Shown: positions 32,931 to 41,919 of the stretch, in pieces
How positions within the stretch are numbered: position 1 is the stretch's first letter
How the letters are laid out: the number at the start of each line of letters is the position of its first letter
Assembly: GCA_039030335.1 (NCBI GenBank)
Contig: JBCCEJ010000023.1
Span: forward strand, 1-64,000
Direction: 5' to 3'
DNA length: 64,000 bases
Source of the DNA: JBCCEJ01 sp039030335
GTDB lineage: Bacteria; Pseudomonadota; Gammaproteobacteria; HK1
Translations under genes and position numbers: made by a program
The notes under the pieces: model-generated
The model's input: only the letters and a program-made list of their open reading frames with translations
Databases searched by the model: none
What the model was told of the DNA's origin: nothing

Positions 32931-34037
32931 TCAGGGGCTTGCGCCATGGTCGCGCGCGGCCTTGCTCAACGCTTGCAAACGTTCAGCACGGCGCACGGGG
33001 TCCAGCGCGCCGAGCGCGGCAGCGGCCGCGTAGAACGCGTTCAGGTCGCCGTCCTGCTCCCGCGCGAGCTGCTCAAACGCCGGAACCAGATCCAGATACG
33101 TCGCCACAGCCACCAGCCGGGCGTTGTTCAAGTCCGTGGAGAAGAACCCGCGATAGACCGGTCCACCGTCCCAGGACGCCTCGAGTTCATCGTACGCCGC
33201 GCGCAGGGCTGCGAAGATGCGGCGCTTCTCTTTGCGCATCCTCTCCGGACGCTCTCCAGACTCATAGAGTGACGCGAGCTGCGCGCGGTGCCGACGCAGC
33301 AGCGCCGCAAACTCGAGCTGCCGATGCTGTGCCTGGGCGAGCCGTTCCACTGCACCTGGCTGCCCGTGCGCCTCGAGCCAACGGCGCTGCCCAATGCGTT
33401 GTACAGCCGTGGCAAACGCCTCGTTGAACTTCGAGTCGTCTTCGATATACAGCTGTTGATGCGCCAGCTCGTGAAACATGACGCCCGCGAGATAGGGAGA
33501 CGGCGGCGCCAACATTGAATTCAGCACCGGATCGTCGAACCAGCCAAGCGTCGAATACGCCCGCACACCACCCACCGACACGTCGTAACCCGAGTTTCGC
33601 AACTCCTCGGCCAGAGCGCGCGCATCAGTCTCGGCGTAATACCCACGGTACGCGAGACACCCGGCGATCGGAAAACACCACACCTTCGGCCGAAGGCTGA
33701 ACTCAGGGGCGGCGACCACATTCCAGACCACGAAGGGCCTTTTGAGGTCGGCGTAATTACGATACGAGGGATTATCGGGCAAACCGAGTTCGCCGACGGA
33801 GAAGTCGCGAAGTGCCAACGCCTCGCGCAGCTGTTCTCGAGTGCGCGGGTCAAGCTCGCCACGTTGAGGGAAGGCTAACATTTCCTCGATCGGACGCGCT
33901 GCCTGCATCAGTTCGAAATGCCCCGAAACCGCTTGAGCGTAATATTCCAAAGTCGCACAGCCCACCAGCGCCTGCGCACACAGCAGCAGCAGCACAACCT
34001 GCGTAGCGGACCTGTGACGCGACGTTCTGGCGGTCAC
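32931..34037 (-). CDS. Predicted zinc aminopeptidase lipoprotein (DUF2265-type)
   Basis: A 368-residue lipoprotein: hydrophobic signal with lipobox ALVGC (Cys27). The central zinc site is FHELAHQQLY (HExxH at 189-193) with NEAFAT (205-210) supplying a third ligand. The segment GGVRAYSTLGWFDDPVLNSM precedes it, as in the DUF2265/putative aminopeptidase family. The protein is probably anchored in the outer membrane or periplasm. It overlaps tesA by 4 bp, the gene order seen in several gammaproteobacteria. Confidence 0.88.
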   Translation of the reverse strand: MTARTSRHRSATQVVLLLLCAQALVGCATLEYYAQAVSGHFELMQAARPIEEMLAFPQRGELDPRTREQLREALALRDFSVGELGLPDNPSYRNYADLKRPFVVWNVVAAPEFSLRPKVWCFPIAGCLAYRGYYAETDARALAEELRNSGYDVSVGGVRAYSTLGWFDDPVLNSMLAPPSPYLAGVMFHELAHQQLYIEDDSKFNEAFATAVQRIGQRRWLEAHGQPGAVERLAQAQHRQLEFAALLRRHRAQLASLYESGERPERMRKEKRRIFAALRAAYDELEASWDGGPVYRGFFSTDLNNARLVAVATYLDLVPAFEQLAREQDGDLNAFYAAAAALGALDPVRRAERLQALSKAARDHGASP

Positions 34038-34714
34038 AGCATGGGCTTGAGATGCGGCCAGACATTCTCGAGGATGAGTGGTTGCGCGGCTGCCGTCGGA
34101 TGTATGCCGTCGCGCTGCATCAGCGCCGGGTCGGTTGCAACGCCTTCGAGCAGAAACGGCACGAGCGCAACGTCGTATTCAGTTGCGAGCGCCGGATACA
34201 TGGCTTTGAAATCACGCGTATAGCGGGGCCCGAGGTTAGGCGGTATCTGCATCCCGACCAGCAAGACCTTGGCACCCGCGGCCTTGAACGCCGCAATCAT
34301 TTCGGCGAGATGACGACGCGTGTTCGCGAGTTGGATACCACGCAAGCCGTCGTTGCCGCCCAGCTCGACCACGGCGACCGCAACCTCGAAGCGCTTCAGC
34401 AAAATGCCGATGCGCGCGCTGCCGCCCCGAGACGTGTCACCACTGATGCTCGCATTGACGACCTGGTAGGCATGACCGGCAGCGCGTACGCGCCGGTCGA
34501 GCAGGTGTACCCATCCCTGTTCTGCTCTCAATCCGTAGGCGGCACTGAGACTGTCACCAACCACGACGATAGCCCGTTCGCCGGCTGGCGCCGCGGCCGC
34601 TAACAGGTACGCCAACAGCGCCCACGCCAAAGCGATGAGGTCAGTGCTTTTGCGGGCACACGCCGACCTGCGCGCCGGTCGCACCGCATTCCAGACTTCC
34701 GCCGCCTTCGACAT
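34034..34714 (-). CDS. tesA: TesA-like SGNH/GDSL lysophospholipase-thioesterase
   Basis: TesA is a periplasmic multifunctional esterase. The protein has an N-terminal signal segment (ALAWALLAYLLAAAAPAGE), then block I VVGDSLSAAYGL (GDSLS at 53-57), ELGGNDGLRG (block III with GGND) and DGIHPTAAAQ (catalytic Asp-x-x-His). An internal ATG is not required: the frame start MSKAAEVWNAV leaves a long basic N-region before the signal, so a later start is possible. It is divergent from the ABC exporter genes, as tesA is from ybbA in Escherichia coli. Confidence 0.93.
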   Translation of the reverse strand: MSKAAEVWNAVRPARRSACARKSTDLIALAWALLAYLLAAAAPAGERAIVVVGDSLSAAYGLRAEQGWVHLLDRRVRAAGHAYQVVNASISGDTSRGGSARIGILLKRFEVAVAVVELGGNDGLRGIQLANTRRHLAEMIAAFKAAGAKVLLVGMQIPPNLGPRYTRDFKAMYPALATEYDVALVPFLLEGVATDPALMQRDGIHPTAAAQPLILENVWPHLKPML

Positions 34715-34941
34715 CGATGACCTGCTCCTCGTTTATGCCGGTGTGCCCGGATTACCGATGCGCCCGGGATCGCGGCGTCGTCGTTTCCGTCCCCACCGCA
34801 GCGTATCGACAGAGGGGGCATTATGACCCATCGCCAACGGCCGACGGACCGTCAGCCCGCCTGCTCGTCGTTCCGGCCATCGGGCGCAGTCCCGGCAGAC
34901 GGCGTCAGCGCCCGAGGGCGCTGGCAATGTAAACAAAAGTA

Positions 34942-34961
34942 AAGTTTGCAGGTCCAAACTT
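34942..34961. promoter_or_regulatory. Perfect inverted repeat upstream of the ABC exporter (possible operator)
   Basis: AAGTTTG (34942-34948) and CAAACTT (34955-34961) form a perfect 7-bp inverted repeat with a 6-bp spacer, centre about 70 bp before the ybbA-like start, in the 306-bp tesA/ybbA intergenic region. The surrounding stretch is AT-richer than neighbours, as a promoter would be. The rest of 34715-35020 shows nothing I can call. Confidence 0.4.
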
Positions 34962-35020
34962 GAATTTTCGGACAGTTCGCCGAACCTTCGCGATATCAGG
35001 ACAACCCAGCCGGATCATTT

Positions 35021-35773
35021 ATGGAACAAATCTTTGCCGATCCGCCGCGGCAGAAAGCCGGGGAAGCCTCCAGCGGAACCGTTCTCATGCCGCCGACCGG
35101 CGATGTGATCGTCTCTGCTCATCATCTCGTCAAGCAGGTGGTCAGCCCAGGCGGCGACCTGACCATCCTTGATGATGTCAGCGTGACCATCGGTGCTGGC
35201 GAAAGTGTGGCCATCGTCGGTGCATCGGGTTCCGGTAAGTCAACGCTGCTGGGACTACTGGCGGGGCTTGACGCGCCGACTTCAGGGCACGTTGAACTCG
35301 CCGGCGTCAACCTGGGCGAGTTGGACGAGGACGGCCGCGCGGCGCTGCGAGCCCGCAGCGTCGGGTTCGTATTCCAGGCCTTCCAGCTGCTGCCGAGTCT
35401 AAACGCGCTCGAAAACGCCATGCTGCCGCTGGAGCTGGCCGGGCATCCGCAGGCGCGCGAGCGCGCCGAACACGTACTCGACCGCGTCGGCCTCGGGGAG
35501 CGCCTCGACCACTATCCCCGGCAGCTGTCCGGCGGCGAACAACAGCGCGTCGCGATCGCGCGGGCCTTCGCGGCCGAGCCACAGGTTCTGTTCGCCGACG
35601 AGCCGACTGGCAACCTCGACCACGCGACCGGCGCGCACGTCTCGAACCTGCTCTTCGAACTGAATCAGGAGCGCTCGACTACGCTGGTGCTGGTAACTCA
35701 CGACCTCAGCCTCGCGAACCACTGCGGACGGCGTCTGGAAATTGCCGGGGGCCGACTGGTGCGCGACCCATGA
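35021..35773 (+). CDS. ybbA: ABC transporter ATPase, YbbA/LolD type
   Basis: A 250-residue ATPase of the MacB/LolD branch: Walker A GASGSGKSTLLGLLAGLD (67-75 core), Q-loop VGFVFQAFQLLPSL, signature LSGGEQQRVAIARAF, Walker B VLFADEPTGNLD and switch VLVTHDLSLA. The first ~28 residues are not conserved, so a later start (MPPTGDVIV) is possible. It overlaps the permease by 4 bp. Proximity to divergent tesA matches the Escherichia coli tesA-ybbA-ybbP arrangement, whose substrate is unsettled. Confidence 0.94.
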   Translation: MEQIFADPPRQKAGEASSGTVLMPPTGDVIVSAHHLVKQVVSPGGDLTILDDVSVTIGAGESVAIVGASGSGKSTLLGLLAGLDAPTSGHVELAGVNLGELDEDGRAALRARSVGFVFQAFQLLPSLNALENAMLPLELAGHPQARERAEHVLDRVGLGERLDHYPRQLSGGEQQRVAIARAFAAEPQVLFADEPTGNLDHATGAHVSNLLFELNQERSTTLVLVTHDLSLANHCGRRLEIAGGRLVRDP

Positions 35774-38322
35774 GCGAAGTTCTGGGCCACGCCGCCCTGC
35801 CGCGACCAGTGCCCGTCTCGGACGGTCGGAGTCGAGCCCTTGCAGATGTCCGCCTCGGACTGCGAATACTCGGTCGCGAATGGCGTGGCGGCGAACTGCG
35901 CATCCTCATTCTGGCGCTGCTGGTAGCAGTCGCCGGCATCACGTCGGTGGCGTTTTTCGTCGACCGCGTCGAGCGTGCCATGAGTTCGCGTGCCAGCGAG
36001 CTGCTGGCCGCCGACCTGCTGGTCAACTCGCGAGACCCGATCGCGCCATCATTCGCGGCAAAAGCTGACGCCCACGCTCTGGAGTTGGCGAGGACATTGA
36101 CGTTCCGCAGCGTCGTGCTTTCCGGCGAGCGCATGCGACTCACCGAGGTCAAGGCGGTCACCGACTCTTATCCGCTGCGCGGTACGCTGCGTATTGCGGA
36201 TACCGCGTTTGGCCAGAGCCGGAACACCGGTGAGTCCGTGGAGCCCGGCACGGTCTGGCTGGAAGGCCGACTGCTGGCCGCGCTGGGCCTCGGCGTGGGC
36301 GACAGCATCGAACTCGGTCAGAGCCAGCTCCGCATTGCACGCGTTTTGACCTACGAGCCCGACCGCGGCGGCGACCTGTTCAGCATCGCGCCGCGCGTAC
36401 TGATGCACATCGACGACGTATCGGACACGGGACTGGTTCAGGCCGGTTCCCGCGTCCGTCATCGTTTACTGGTAGCCGGCACCCGTGACGACGTCGCCCG
36501 CTACCGGACCGCCATCGCCACAGATGTCCCGGTCAACGCGCGTATCGAGGGAGTGCAAGACGCACGCCCCGAGCTGCGCAACGCGTTGGAGCGTGCGCGC
36601 CAGTTTTTGGGCCTGGCCGCGCTGGTCGGCGTGCTGCTGGCCGGTGCGGCGATCGCAGTGAGCGCAAGACGCCATGCTGAACGGCATCTGGACGCGGCCG
36701 CTCTGCTGCGCTGTTTCGGTGCCTCCCAGGCATCGGTCCTGCGCATCTACGGCGTGCAGCTGCTGGCCGTCGCGGTCGCCGGCGGACTGATCGGGGCATT
36801 GCTCGGATTCCTGGCGCAGCTCGGGCTCGCCGGCATTCTCGGTGCGATGGTTGTCGACATTCTGCCGGCGCCCGGCCCTACGCCGGTGGCCGTCGGCCTT
36901 GCTGTTGCAGTTGCTACGTTGGTCGGATTCGGTTTGCCGCCGATGCTGAGACTGCGCAACGTGTCACCTGCGCGCGTGCTGCGTCGCGACCTCGACGCCA
37001 CGACATGGCGGGCATGGACCGTCTATCTGGCGGGTTTTATCGCACTGTTCGGCATCGCGTGGTGGCAGGCTGGCTACATGCAGCTGGCCGCCATGGTCAT
37101 GGCGGGCGCTGCAGGCACGATGGCCGTCCTCGCCGTCGGCGCATTCCTGATGCTACGCGTTCTGACGCTGCTACGGGGTCGGACCGGGCCGGCGGTACGT
37201 TTTGCGGTGGCAGGCGTACTGCGCCGTCCAGCGGCCAGCGTACTGCAGATGGTGGCGTTCGGCCTTGGTTTGATGGCGCTGCTGCTGCTCGGTCTGGTCC
37301 GCGGCGAAATGCTCGACGAATGGCGCCGCTCGCTGCCACCTGATGCGCCAAACTTCTTCTTGATCAACGTCCAGCCTGACGAAGTGCAGGCGCTCGAAGC
37401 GTTGCTCGAGCGCGAACAACTGAAAATCCAGACTCTCAGCCCCATGGTTCGGGGTCGGCTGACCAGCATCAATGGTGAAGCGGTGGTGGCGGACAGCTAT
37501 GTCGAACCGCGCGCCCAGCGCCTCGCCACCCGTGAAGCCAATCTCTCGTTCGCCGGCGAGCAGCCGGTCCACAATGCGTTGACAGCCGGACGCTGGTGGC
37601 GCGACGGCGAGGCCGGATGGTCGATCGAGGCCGGTATCGCGAACACCCTCGGAATCGAGATCGGAGACGTGTTGCGCTTCCGCATCGCCGGTCTGGATGT
37701 GGAAGGGCCGGTATTGAGCGTGCGGGCCGTCAAGTGGGATGACTTCAACGTCAACTTCTTCTATCTGGCTTCGCCGGCTCTGCTCGACGGCTACCCAGCC
37801 ACGTACATCACCAGCTTTCACCTGGACCCGTCCCGCCGGGAACTGCTCGCCGAAATGGTGCGCCAGTTTCCAAGCGTCACGGTGATAGATGTCGATGCCC
37901 TGATGCGCCAGGTGCGCGGCATCATGGACCACGCGACTCTGGGCATCGAGTACGTCTTCGGCTTTACGATCCTGGCTGGCCTGATGGTTCTGTTCGCAAC
38001 CATTCACTCAACCCTGGACGAGCGTCGTCATGAAACGGCGATCCTGCGCACCCTGGGCGCGCAGCGGCGCATGCTGGTGAGCGGGCTCGTCATCGAATTT
38101 GCCCTGCTCGGCGGTTTGGCCGGCCTGCTGGCGGCAGGCACTGCGACCATCAGCGCCGCGGTGCTCGCACAGCAGGTTTTCGGTTTCGAATTCGACGGCT
38201 CGATCTGGACCTGGCTGGTAGGAGCTGGCGGCGGCGCATGGCTGATCGCTTCAGCGGGCTACCTGAGCACGCGGCGCGTTATCGACCAGCCTCCGGTGGA
38301 CAGCCTGCGGCAACTCGGCTAG
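35770..38322 (+). CDS. ybbP: ABC permease, YbbP family
   Basis: An 850-residue FtsX/MacB-type permease with ten or so transmembrane segments, a large periplasmic domain after the first helix and a second after the middle set, as in YbbP. Signature stretches are LRILILALLVAVAGITSVAF, AAALLRCFGASQASVLRIYG, FAVAGVLRRPAASVLQMVA and HETAILRTLGAQRRMLVSGL. The product ends RQLG at 38322. The partner ATPase is coupled by a 4-bp overlap. The complex is likely an exporter in the inner membrane acting on lipids or lipoproteins. Confidence 0.93.
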   Translation: MSEVLGHAALPRPVPVSDGRSRALADVRLGLRILGREWRGGELRILILALLVAVAGITSVAFFVDRVERAMSSRASELLAADLLVNSRDPIAPSFAAKADAHALELARTLTFRSVVLSGERMRLTEVKAVTDSYPLRGTLRIADTAFGQSRNTGESVEPGTVWLEGRLLAALGLGVGDSIELGQSQLRIARVLTYEPDRGGDLFSIAPRVLMHIDDVSDTGLVQAGSRVRHRLLVAGTRDDVARYRTAIATDVPVNARIEGVQDARPELRNALERARQFLGLAALVGVLLAGAAIAVSARRHAERHLDAAALLRCFGASQASVLRIYGVQLLAVAVAGGLIGALLGFLAQLGLAGILGAMVVDILPAPGPTPVAVGLAVAVATLVGFGLPPMLRLRNVSPARVLRRDLDATTWRAWTVYLAGFIALFGIAWWQAGYMQLAAMVMAGAAGTMAVLAVGAFLMLRVLTLLRGRTGPAVRFAVAGVLRRPAASVLQMVAFGLGLMALLLLGLVRGEMLDEWRRSLPPDAPNFFLINVQPDEVQALEALLEREQLKIQTLSPMVRGRLTSINGEAVVADSYVEPRAQRLATREANLSFAGEQPVHNALTAGRWWRDGEAGWSIEAGIANTLGIEIGDVLRFRIAGLDVEGPVLSVRAVKWDDFNVNFFYLASPALLDGYPATYITSFHLDPSRRELLAEMVRQFPSVTVIDVDALMRQVRGIMDHATLGIEYVFGFTILAGLMVLFATIHSTLDERRHETAILRTLGAQRRMLVSGLVIEFALLGGLAGLLAAGTATISAAVLAQQVFGFEFDGSIWTWLVGAGGGAWLIASAGYLSTRRVIDQPPVDSLRQLG

Positions 38323-38488
38323 GTCAGCCCGAGCCTGGGATCAGGGCAAAAACCTGACGCTCAAGAGCAGCGCGCCAGACAATTGACCCTAAATAGTGCG
38401 TGGCAACGTTGACAACGGGGCCGCATGACGCGCCTCGTCGAACCAAAATATTATTGTTTTCAATAGTTTGACGTGTTTCACAAAATTT

Positions 38489-38504
38489 TGGCATGAGCCT
38501 TGCT
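38489..38504 (+). promoter_or_regulatory. Sigma-54 (RpoN) promoter
   Basis: TGGCATGAGCCTTGCT has GG at 38490-38491 and GC at 38502-38503 with exactly 10 nt between, matching TGGCAC-N5-TTGCW except for one C-to-T change. Transcription would start near 38515. The upstream 100 bp are much more AT-rich than the window and contain TATTG-TTTT-CAATA (38452-38465), a possible activator or bending site. Directly downstream is a short terminator-ended RNA. Confidence 0.65.
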
Positions 38505-38511
38505 AGATTAC

Positions 38512-38573
38512 AGTCAGTTTACGAATGCTTCTTCCTCCTCCCTGACTCGGGCGCCCAAGGCGCCCTTTTTTTT
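38512..38573 (+). ncRNA. Candidate sigma-54-dependent small RNA
   Basis: Between the sigma-54 promoter and an intrinsic terminator lies a ~60-nt unit with no start codon of use. AGTCAG (38512-38517) pairs with CTGACT (38542-38547), presenting a 24-nt loop with TTCTTCCTCCTCC, complementary to Shine-Dalgarno-type AGGAGG sequences. The terminator hairpin begins right after. If the start is at 38515, the first pairs of the 5' stem are lost, so the exact 5' end matters. Next genes on both sides (ybbP ends 38322; the MFS gene is on the other strand) make a leader role unlikely. Confidence 0.55.
38549..38573 (+). terminator. Strong intrinsic terminator
   Basis: GGGCGCC (38549-38555), loop CAA, GGCGCCC (38559-38565), then eight T (38566-38573). 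The stem is perfect and GC-only. It ends the putative small RNA on the plus strand. Confidence 0.88.
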
Positions 38574-38618
38574 GCCTGAAGTTTCCAGCGCGCTAAAGAG
38601 CGTCCGTTCATACCCGAC

Positions 38619-40502
38619 TCAGCGCCAGTCACCACGCAGCGACGCCACGACGCACTCCAATTCCGCGAGATCGAACTGCTCCGGCGCTATCGGTGCACCG
38701 CCAGCCAGCTCGACGCGTCCACGCAGGTTCGCAAGCAACCGCCAGGGCCGGGTCATGGCGGCACCACCCTTGCGGCTGAAGAAGCTGCCCCACAGCCCCC
38801 GCAGGGCAAACGGAACAACGGGGACGGGGGTGCGTTCGATGATCCGTTCGATGCCGGGCCGAAACGGATTCATATCACCGCTACCGGTGATCTGGCCTTC
38901 CGGAAAGATGCAGACGACCTCTCCGTCCGAGAGCGCGTGCGCGATCGCATCGAAGGCGTCGTCCATCATTTGCGGGTTTTCGCTTCTGGGTGCGATCGGG
39001 ATCGCGCGGCTGACGCGAAAGACGAAGTTCACCACTGGAAGCTGGAAGATCTTGTGGTACATGACGAAGCGAACGGGCCGTCGACAAGCCGCGGCGATGA
39101 TCAGCGCATCCACAAAGCTGACGTGGTTGACGGCCAGGACGGCCGGACCTCCGTCGGGAATGGCGTCGAGCCCGGTACTGCGCAGCCGGTACACCGTGTG
39201 AATCAGCATCCAGACGATGAAGCGCATCAGGAACTCCGGCACCAGCGTGAAGATATAAATGGACACAGCCGCCGTCATCAACGCGAGCACGACGATGAGC
39301 TGCGGGATGCTGAGCCCGGCGCTCAACAGCGCCAGCGCGATAGCCGACGCGGCGATGATGAAAAGAGCGTTCAGTACGTTATTGCCAGCGATGATCCGCG
39401 AGCGGACCTCGGGCGGACTGCGCAGTTGCACCAGGGCGTACAACGGCACGATGAAGAAGCCGCCGAACAGGGCGATGGCAAACAGATCGAACAGTAGACG
39501 CCAGTTCGTGTGGTCGGTCACAAACTCACCAGCGCCTGCCAAAGCCGCACCCGGCACCGGATCCGGGATGGCGAACGCGAGGTCGAGAGCGAATACGGTC
39601 AGACCGATCGAACCGAACGGCACGAGACCAATTTCCACCAGTCTGCCGCTCATGCGTTCGCAGAGCAGCGATCCCACTCCTATGCCCAACGAGAACACGG
39701 TGAGCAGCAACGTCCCAACCAGCTCGTCTCCGGCCAGGTAGTCGCGCGTCAATGCCGGCAGCTGCGTCAGGATCATCGCGCCGTACAGCCAGAACCATGA
39801 GATGCCGAGGATAGAGTTGAACACGGTGCGGTTGGCGGCGGTGTGGCGGATGATGTGATAGACCCCGGTGCCGAATCTTGGCGCGGGCGCGGGCGGCCCC
39901 GGCTCCGGTGGCGCGTTCGGAATGCCGCGGGACGCCAGGTAACCGAGCACCGCGATCACGACCAACGCGCCGGCGACGGCAGACGAGCCAAGACCCTCCC
40001 ACGCGATCAGAACGCCGCCAGCCACGGTGCCCAACAGGATCGCGAGGAAGGTCCCCATCTCGACGACACCGTTGCCCGCCACCAGCTCGTGCTCTTCCAG
40101 ATGCTGCGGCAGGATCGCGTACTTCACCGGGCCGAAGAACGCCGACTGCGTGCCCATAAGGAACAGCACGAACAGCAAAAGCCACGTCGAATTCAACAGG
40201 AAGGCAGCGGCGGCGAGACCCATGATCGCGACTTCACAAAGCTTGATCCGGCGAATCAGGCCGGCTTTTTCAACCCGGTCCGCAAGGTAGCCGGCAGCAG
40301 CCGAAAACATCAGAAACGGTGCGATGAACAACGCCTGTCCGACATTGACCAGCGTGGTAGAGGTCCATCCGGCCTGCGCTGCGGCCTGAAACGTTATCAG
40401 GATGAACAGCGCGTTCTTGAAGGCGTTGTCGTTGAAAGCACCGAGAAACTGCGTGACGAAGAACGGGCCGAAGCGCCGGGTCCGGAGCAGCGACAGACTC
40501 AC
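38619..40502 (-). CDS. MFS transporter-acyltransferase fusion (LplT-PlsC/Aas-like)
   Basis: A 627-residue protein. The N-terminal ~415 residues are an MFS-type lysophospholipid flippase-like module starting MSLSLLRTRRFGPFFVTQFL with GAFNDNAFKNALFIL and GPVKYAILPQHL, as in LplT. The C-terminal ~200 residues are a PlsC-type acyltransferase with NHVSFVDALI (H and D catalytic), FPEGQITGSGDMNPFRPG and PVVPFALRGLW. There is no AMP-binding synthetase domain as in full Aas-LplT fusions. It probably flips and reacylates lysophospholipids at the inner membrane. It overlaps the antiporter gene by 4 bp. Confidence 0.92.
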   Translation of the reverse strand: MSLSLLRTRRFGPFFVTQFLGAFNDNAFKNALFILITFQAAAQAGWTSTTLVNVGQALFIAPFLMFSAAAGYLADRVEKAGLIRRIKLCEVAIMGLAAAAFLLNSTWLLLFVLFLMGTQSAFFGPVKYAILPQHLEEHELVAGNGVVEMGTFLAILLGTVAGGVLIAWEGLGSSAVAGALVVIAVLGYLASRGIPNAPPEPGPPAPAPRFGTGVYHIIRHTAANRTVFNSILGISWFWLYGAMILTQLPALTRDYLAGDELVGTLLLTVFSLGIGVGSLLCERMSGRLVEIGLVPFGSIGLTVFALDLAFAIPDPVPGAALAGAGEFVTDHTNWRLLFDLFAIALFGGFFIVPLYALVQLRSPPEVRSRIIAGNNVLNALFIIAASAIALALLSAGLSIPQLIVVLALMTAAVSIYIFTLVPEFLMRFIVWMLIHTVYRLRSTGLDAIPDGGPAVLAVNHVSFVDALIIAAACRRPVRFVMYHKIFQLPVVNFVFRVSRAIPIAPRSENPQMMDDAFDAIAHALSDGEVVCIFPEGQITGSGDMNPFRPGIERIIERTPVPVVPFALRGLWGSFFSRKGGAAMTRPWRLLANLRGRVELAGGAPIAPEQFDLAELECVVASLRGDWR

Positions 40503-41749
40503 GTACGCCCCTCAGCCTCGCCGACCATGCGCCGCACGACCGGGCCAATGGTCAACCCCTGTACCGAGATAGAGAACAGGACGATGACGTATGTAACGGC
40601 CACGATGGCGGAGCGCTCGGGCGAGTCTGGCAACGACAGCGCGAGCGCAACCGAGATTCCACCGCGCACGCCGCCCCACGTCAGCAGCTTGGCGGCATGA
40701 GGGGAGAACGCCGTGCCGGCGAGACGCAGCACTGACACCGGCAGGCCGACGCAGATAAACCGCACCGCCAAGACCATCGGAATGGCGATGACCGAGGCGA
40801 GCAGATACTCACCGGCGAATGTCAAAACCACGACCTCCAGACCAATCAGCACGAACAACAAAGCGTTCAGCAATTCGTCGAGCAGCGTCCAGAAGGAATC
40901 GAGGTGCTGTCGGGTCGTTTCGGTCATGGCTTCGCGGCGGCCATGGTTCCCGATCATCAAGCCAGCGACGACCATTGCGATCGGCCCGGAAACGTGAAGT
41001 TTCCCCGCGAGCGCGTAGCCACCCAATACCAGAGCCAGGGTCAGCATGACCTCGATCTCGTAGCTGTCGATGGTCTTGAGGGCCGTAAACGTGATCCAGC
41101 CGAGCACCAGACCGAGCACCACGCCGCCGAGCGCTTCTTGCACCAGCAAGATGGCGATGCCGCCCGCGCTTGGCTCGGCCGTGCCGGCCGCGATCCCGGC
41201 GATGATCAGGAACACGACGACGGCCACGCCGTCATTGAACAGCGATTCCCCGGCGATCTTTACTTCGAGGCTGCGAGGCGCGTTAGCGGACTTGAGGATG
41301 CCCAGTACGGCGATGGGATCGGTGGGTGAGATCAGCGCGCCGAACAACAGGCAGTAAATGAACGGCATCTCGAGCCCGACCAGCGGAAAACAGATGTAGG
41401 AGAGACCGCCGATCAGAAAAGTGGAGGCCACCACACCGATACTCGCCATGATGCCGATGGGCCATTTGAACGCAGCCAGCTCGGTGAGGTTGACGTGCAT
41501 GGCGCCGGCGAACAGCAGCAACGACAGCATTCCCTGCATCAGCACGAAGTTGAAGTCGATGCGACCGACGACGTGCGCCGCGAAGTCGTGCAGGCCTTCG
41601 ACACCCAGCAGGTCGGCACCGATCATGACGAGCGATACCACCAGCGCGATCAGCATGACGCCAATGGTCGTCGGCAGTCCGATGTACCGGTGGTTGACGT
41701 AACTGAACACCGCCGACACGGTGACCAGCACAGCGATCAGGTCCAACAT
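40499..41749 (-). CDS. CPA1-family cation:proton antiporter
   Basis: A 416-residue polytopic antiporter with about 12 hydrophobic segments. Characteristic motifs are LLFGALISPTDPIAVLGIL (TDP in the fourth-fifth core helix) and AGESLFNDGVAVVVFLIIAG, with the ion-binding ND pair. These place it in the NhaP/CPA1 group exchanging Na+ or K+ for H+. It precedes the MFS-acyltransferase gene by a 4-bp overlap, so the two are coexpressed. Confidence 0.92.
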   Translation of the reverse strand: MLDLIAVLVTVSAVFSYVNHRYIGLPTTIGVMLIALVVSLVMIGADLLGVEGLHDFAAHVVGRIDFNFVLMQGMLSLLLFAGAMHVNLTELAAFKWPIGIMASIGVVASTFLIGGLSYICFPLVGLEMPFIYCLLFGALISPTDPIAVLGILKSANAPRSLEVKIAGESLFNDGVAVVVFLIIAGIAAGTAEPSAGGIAILLVQEALGGVVLGLVLGWITFTALKTIDSYEIEVMLTLALVLGGYALAGKLHVSGPIAMVVAGLMIGNHGRREAMTETTRQHLDSFWTLLDELLNALLFVLIGLEVVVLTFAGEYLLASVIAIPMVLAVRFICVGLPVSVLRLAGTAFSPHAAKLLTWGGVRGGISVALALSLPDSPERSAIVAVTYVIVLFSISVQGLTIGPVVRRMVGEAEGRT

Positions 41750-41919
41750 GTTGTTTCTTTCGTTCCGTGCGTAGGGTCATTCGCGCAAGGTTAACAAGGA
41801 TTCGGGAATATACGTCATGACGCTCTGGCGCGGCGTCGCCTGCCGCAGCTGTCAGCGCGATGTCAGCGGCGCTCGAATACGGCAAGATAGCGCCTACACT
41901 GCCTGCGAGGACATCGCTG

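Noticed and set aside
38468..38509. Sigma-70 promoter (TTGACG ... TAGATT) for the small RNA
   Set aside because: Spacing between the two hexamers is about 30 bp, far from 16-18 bp; the sigma-54 element fits much better.
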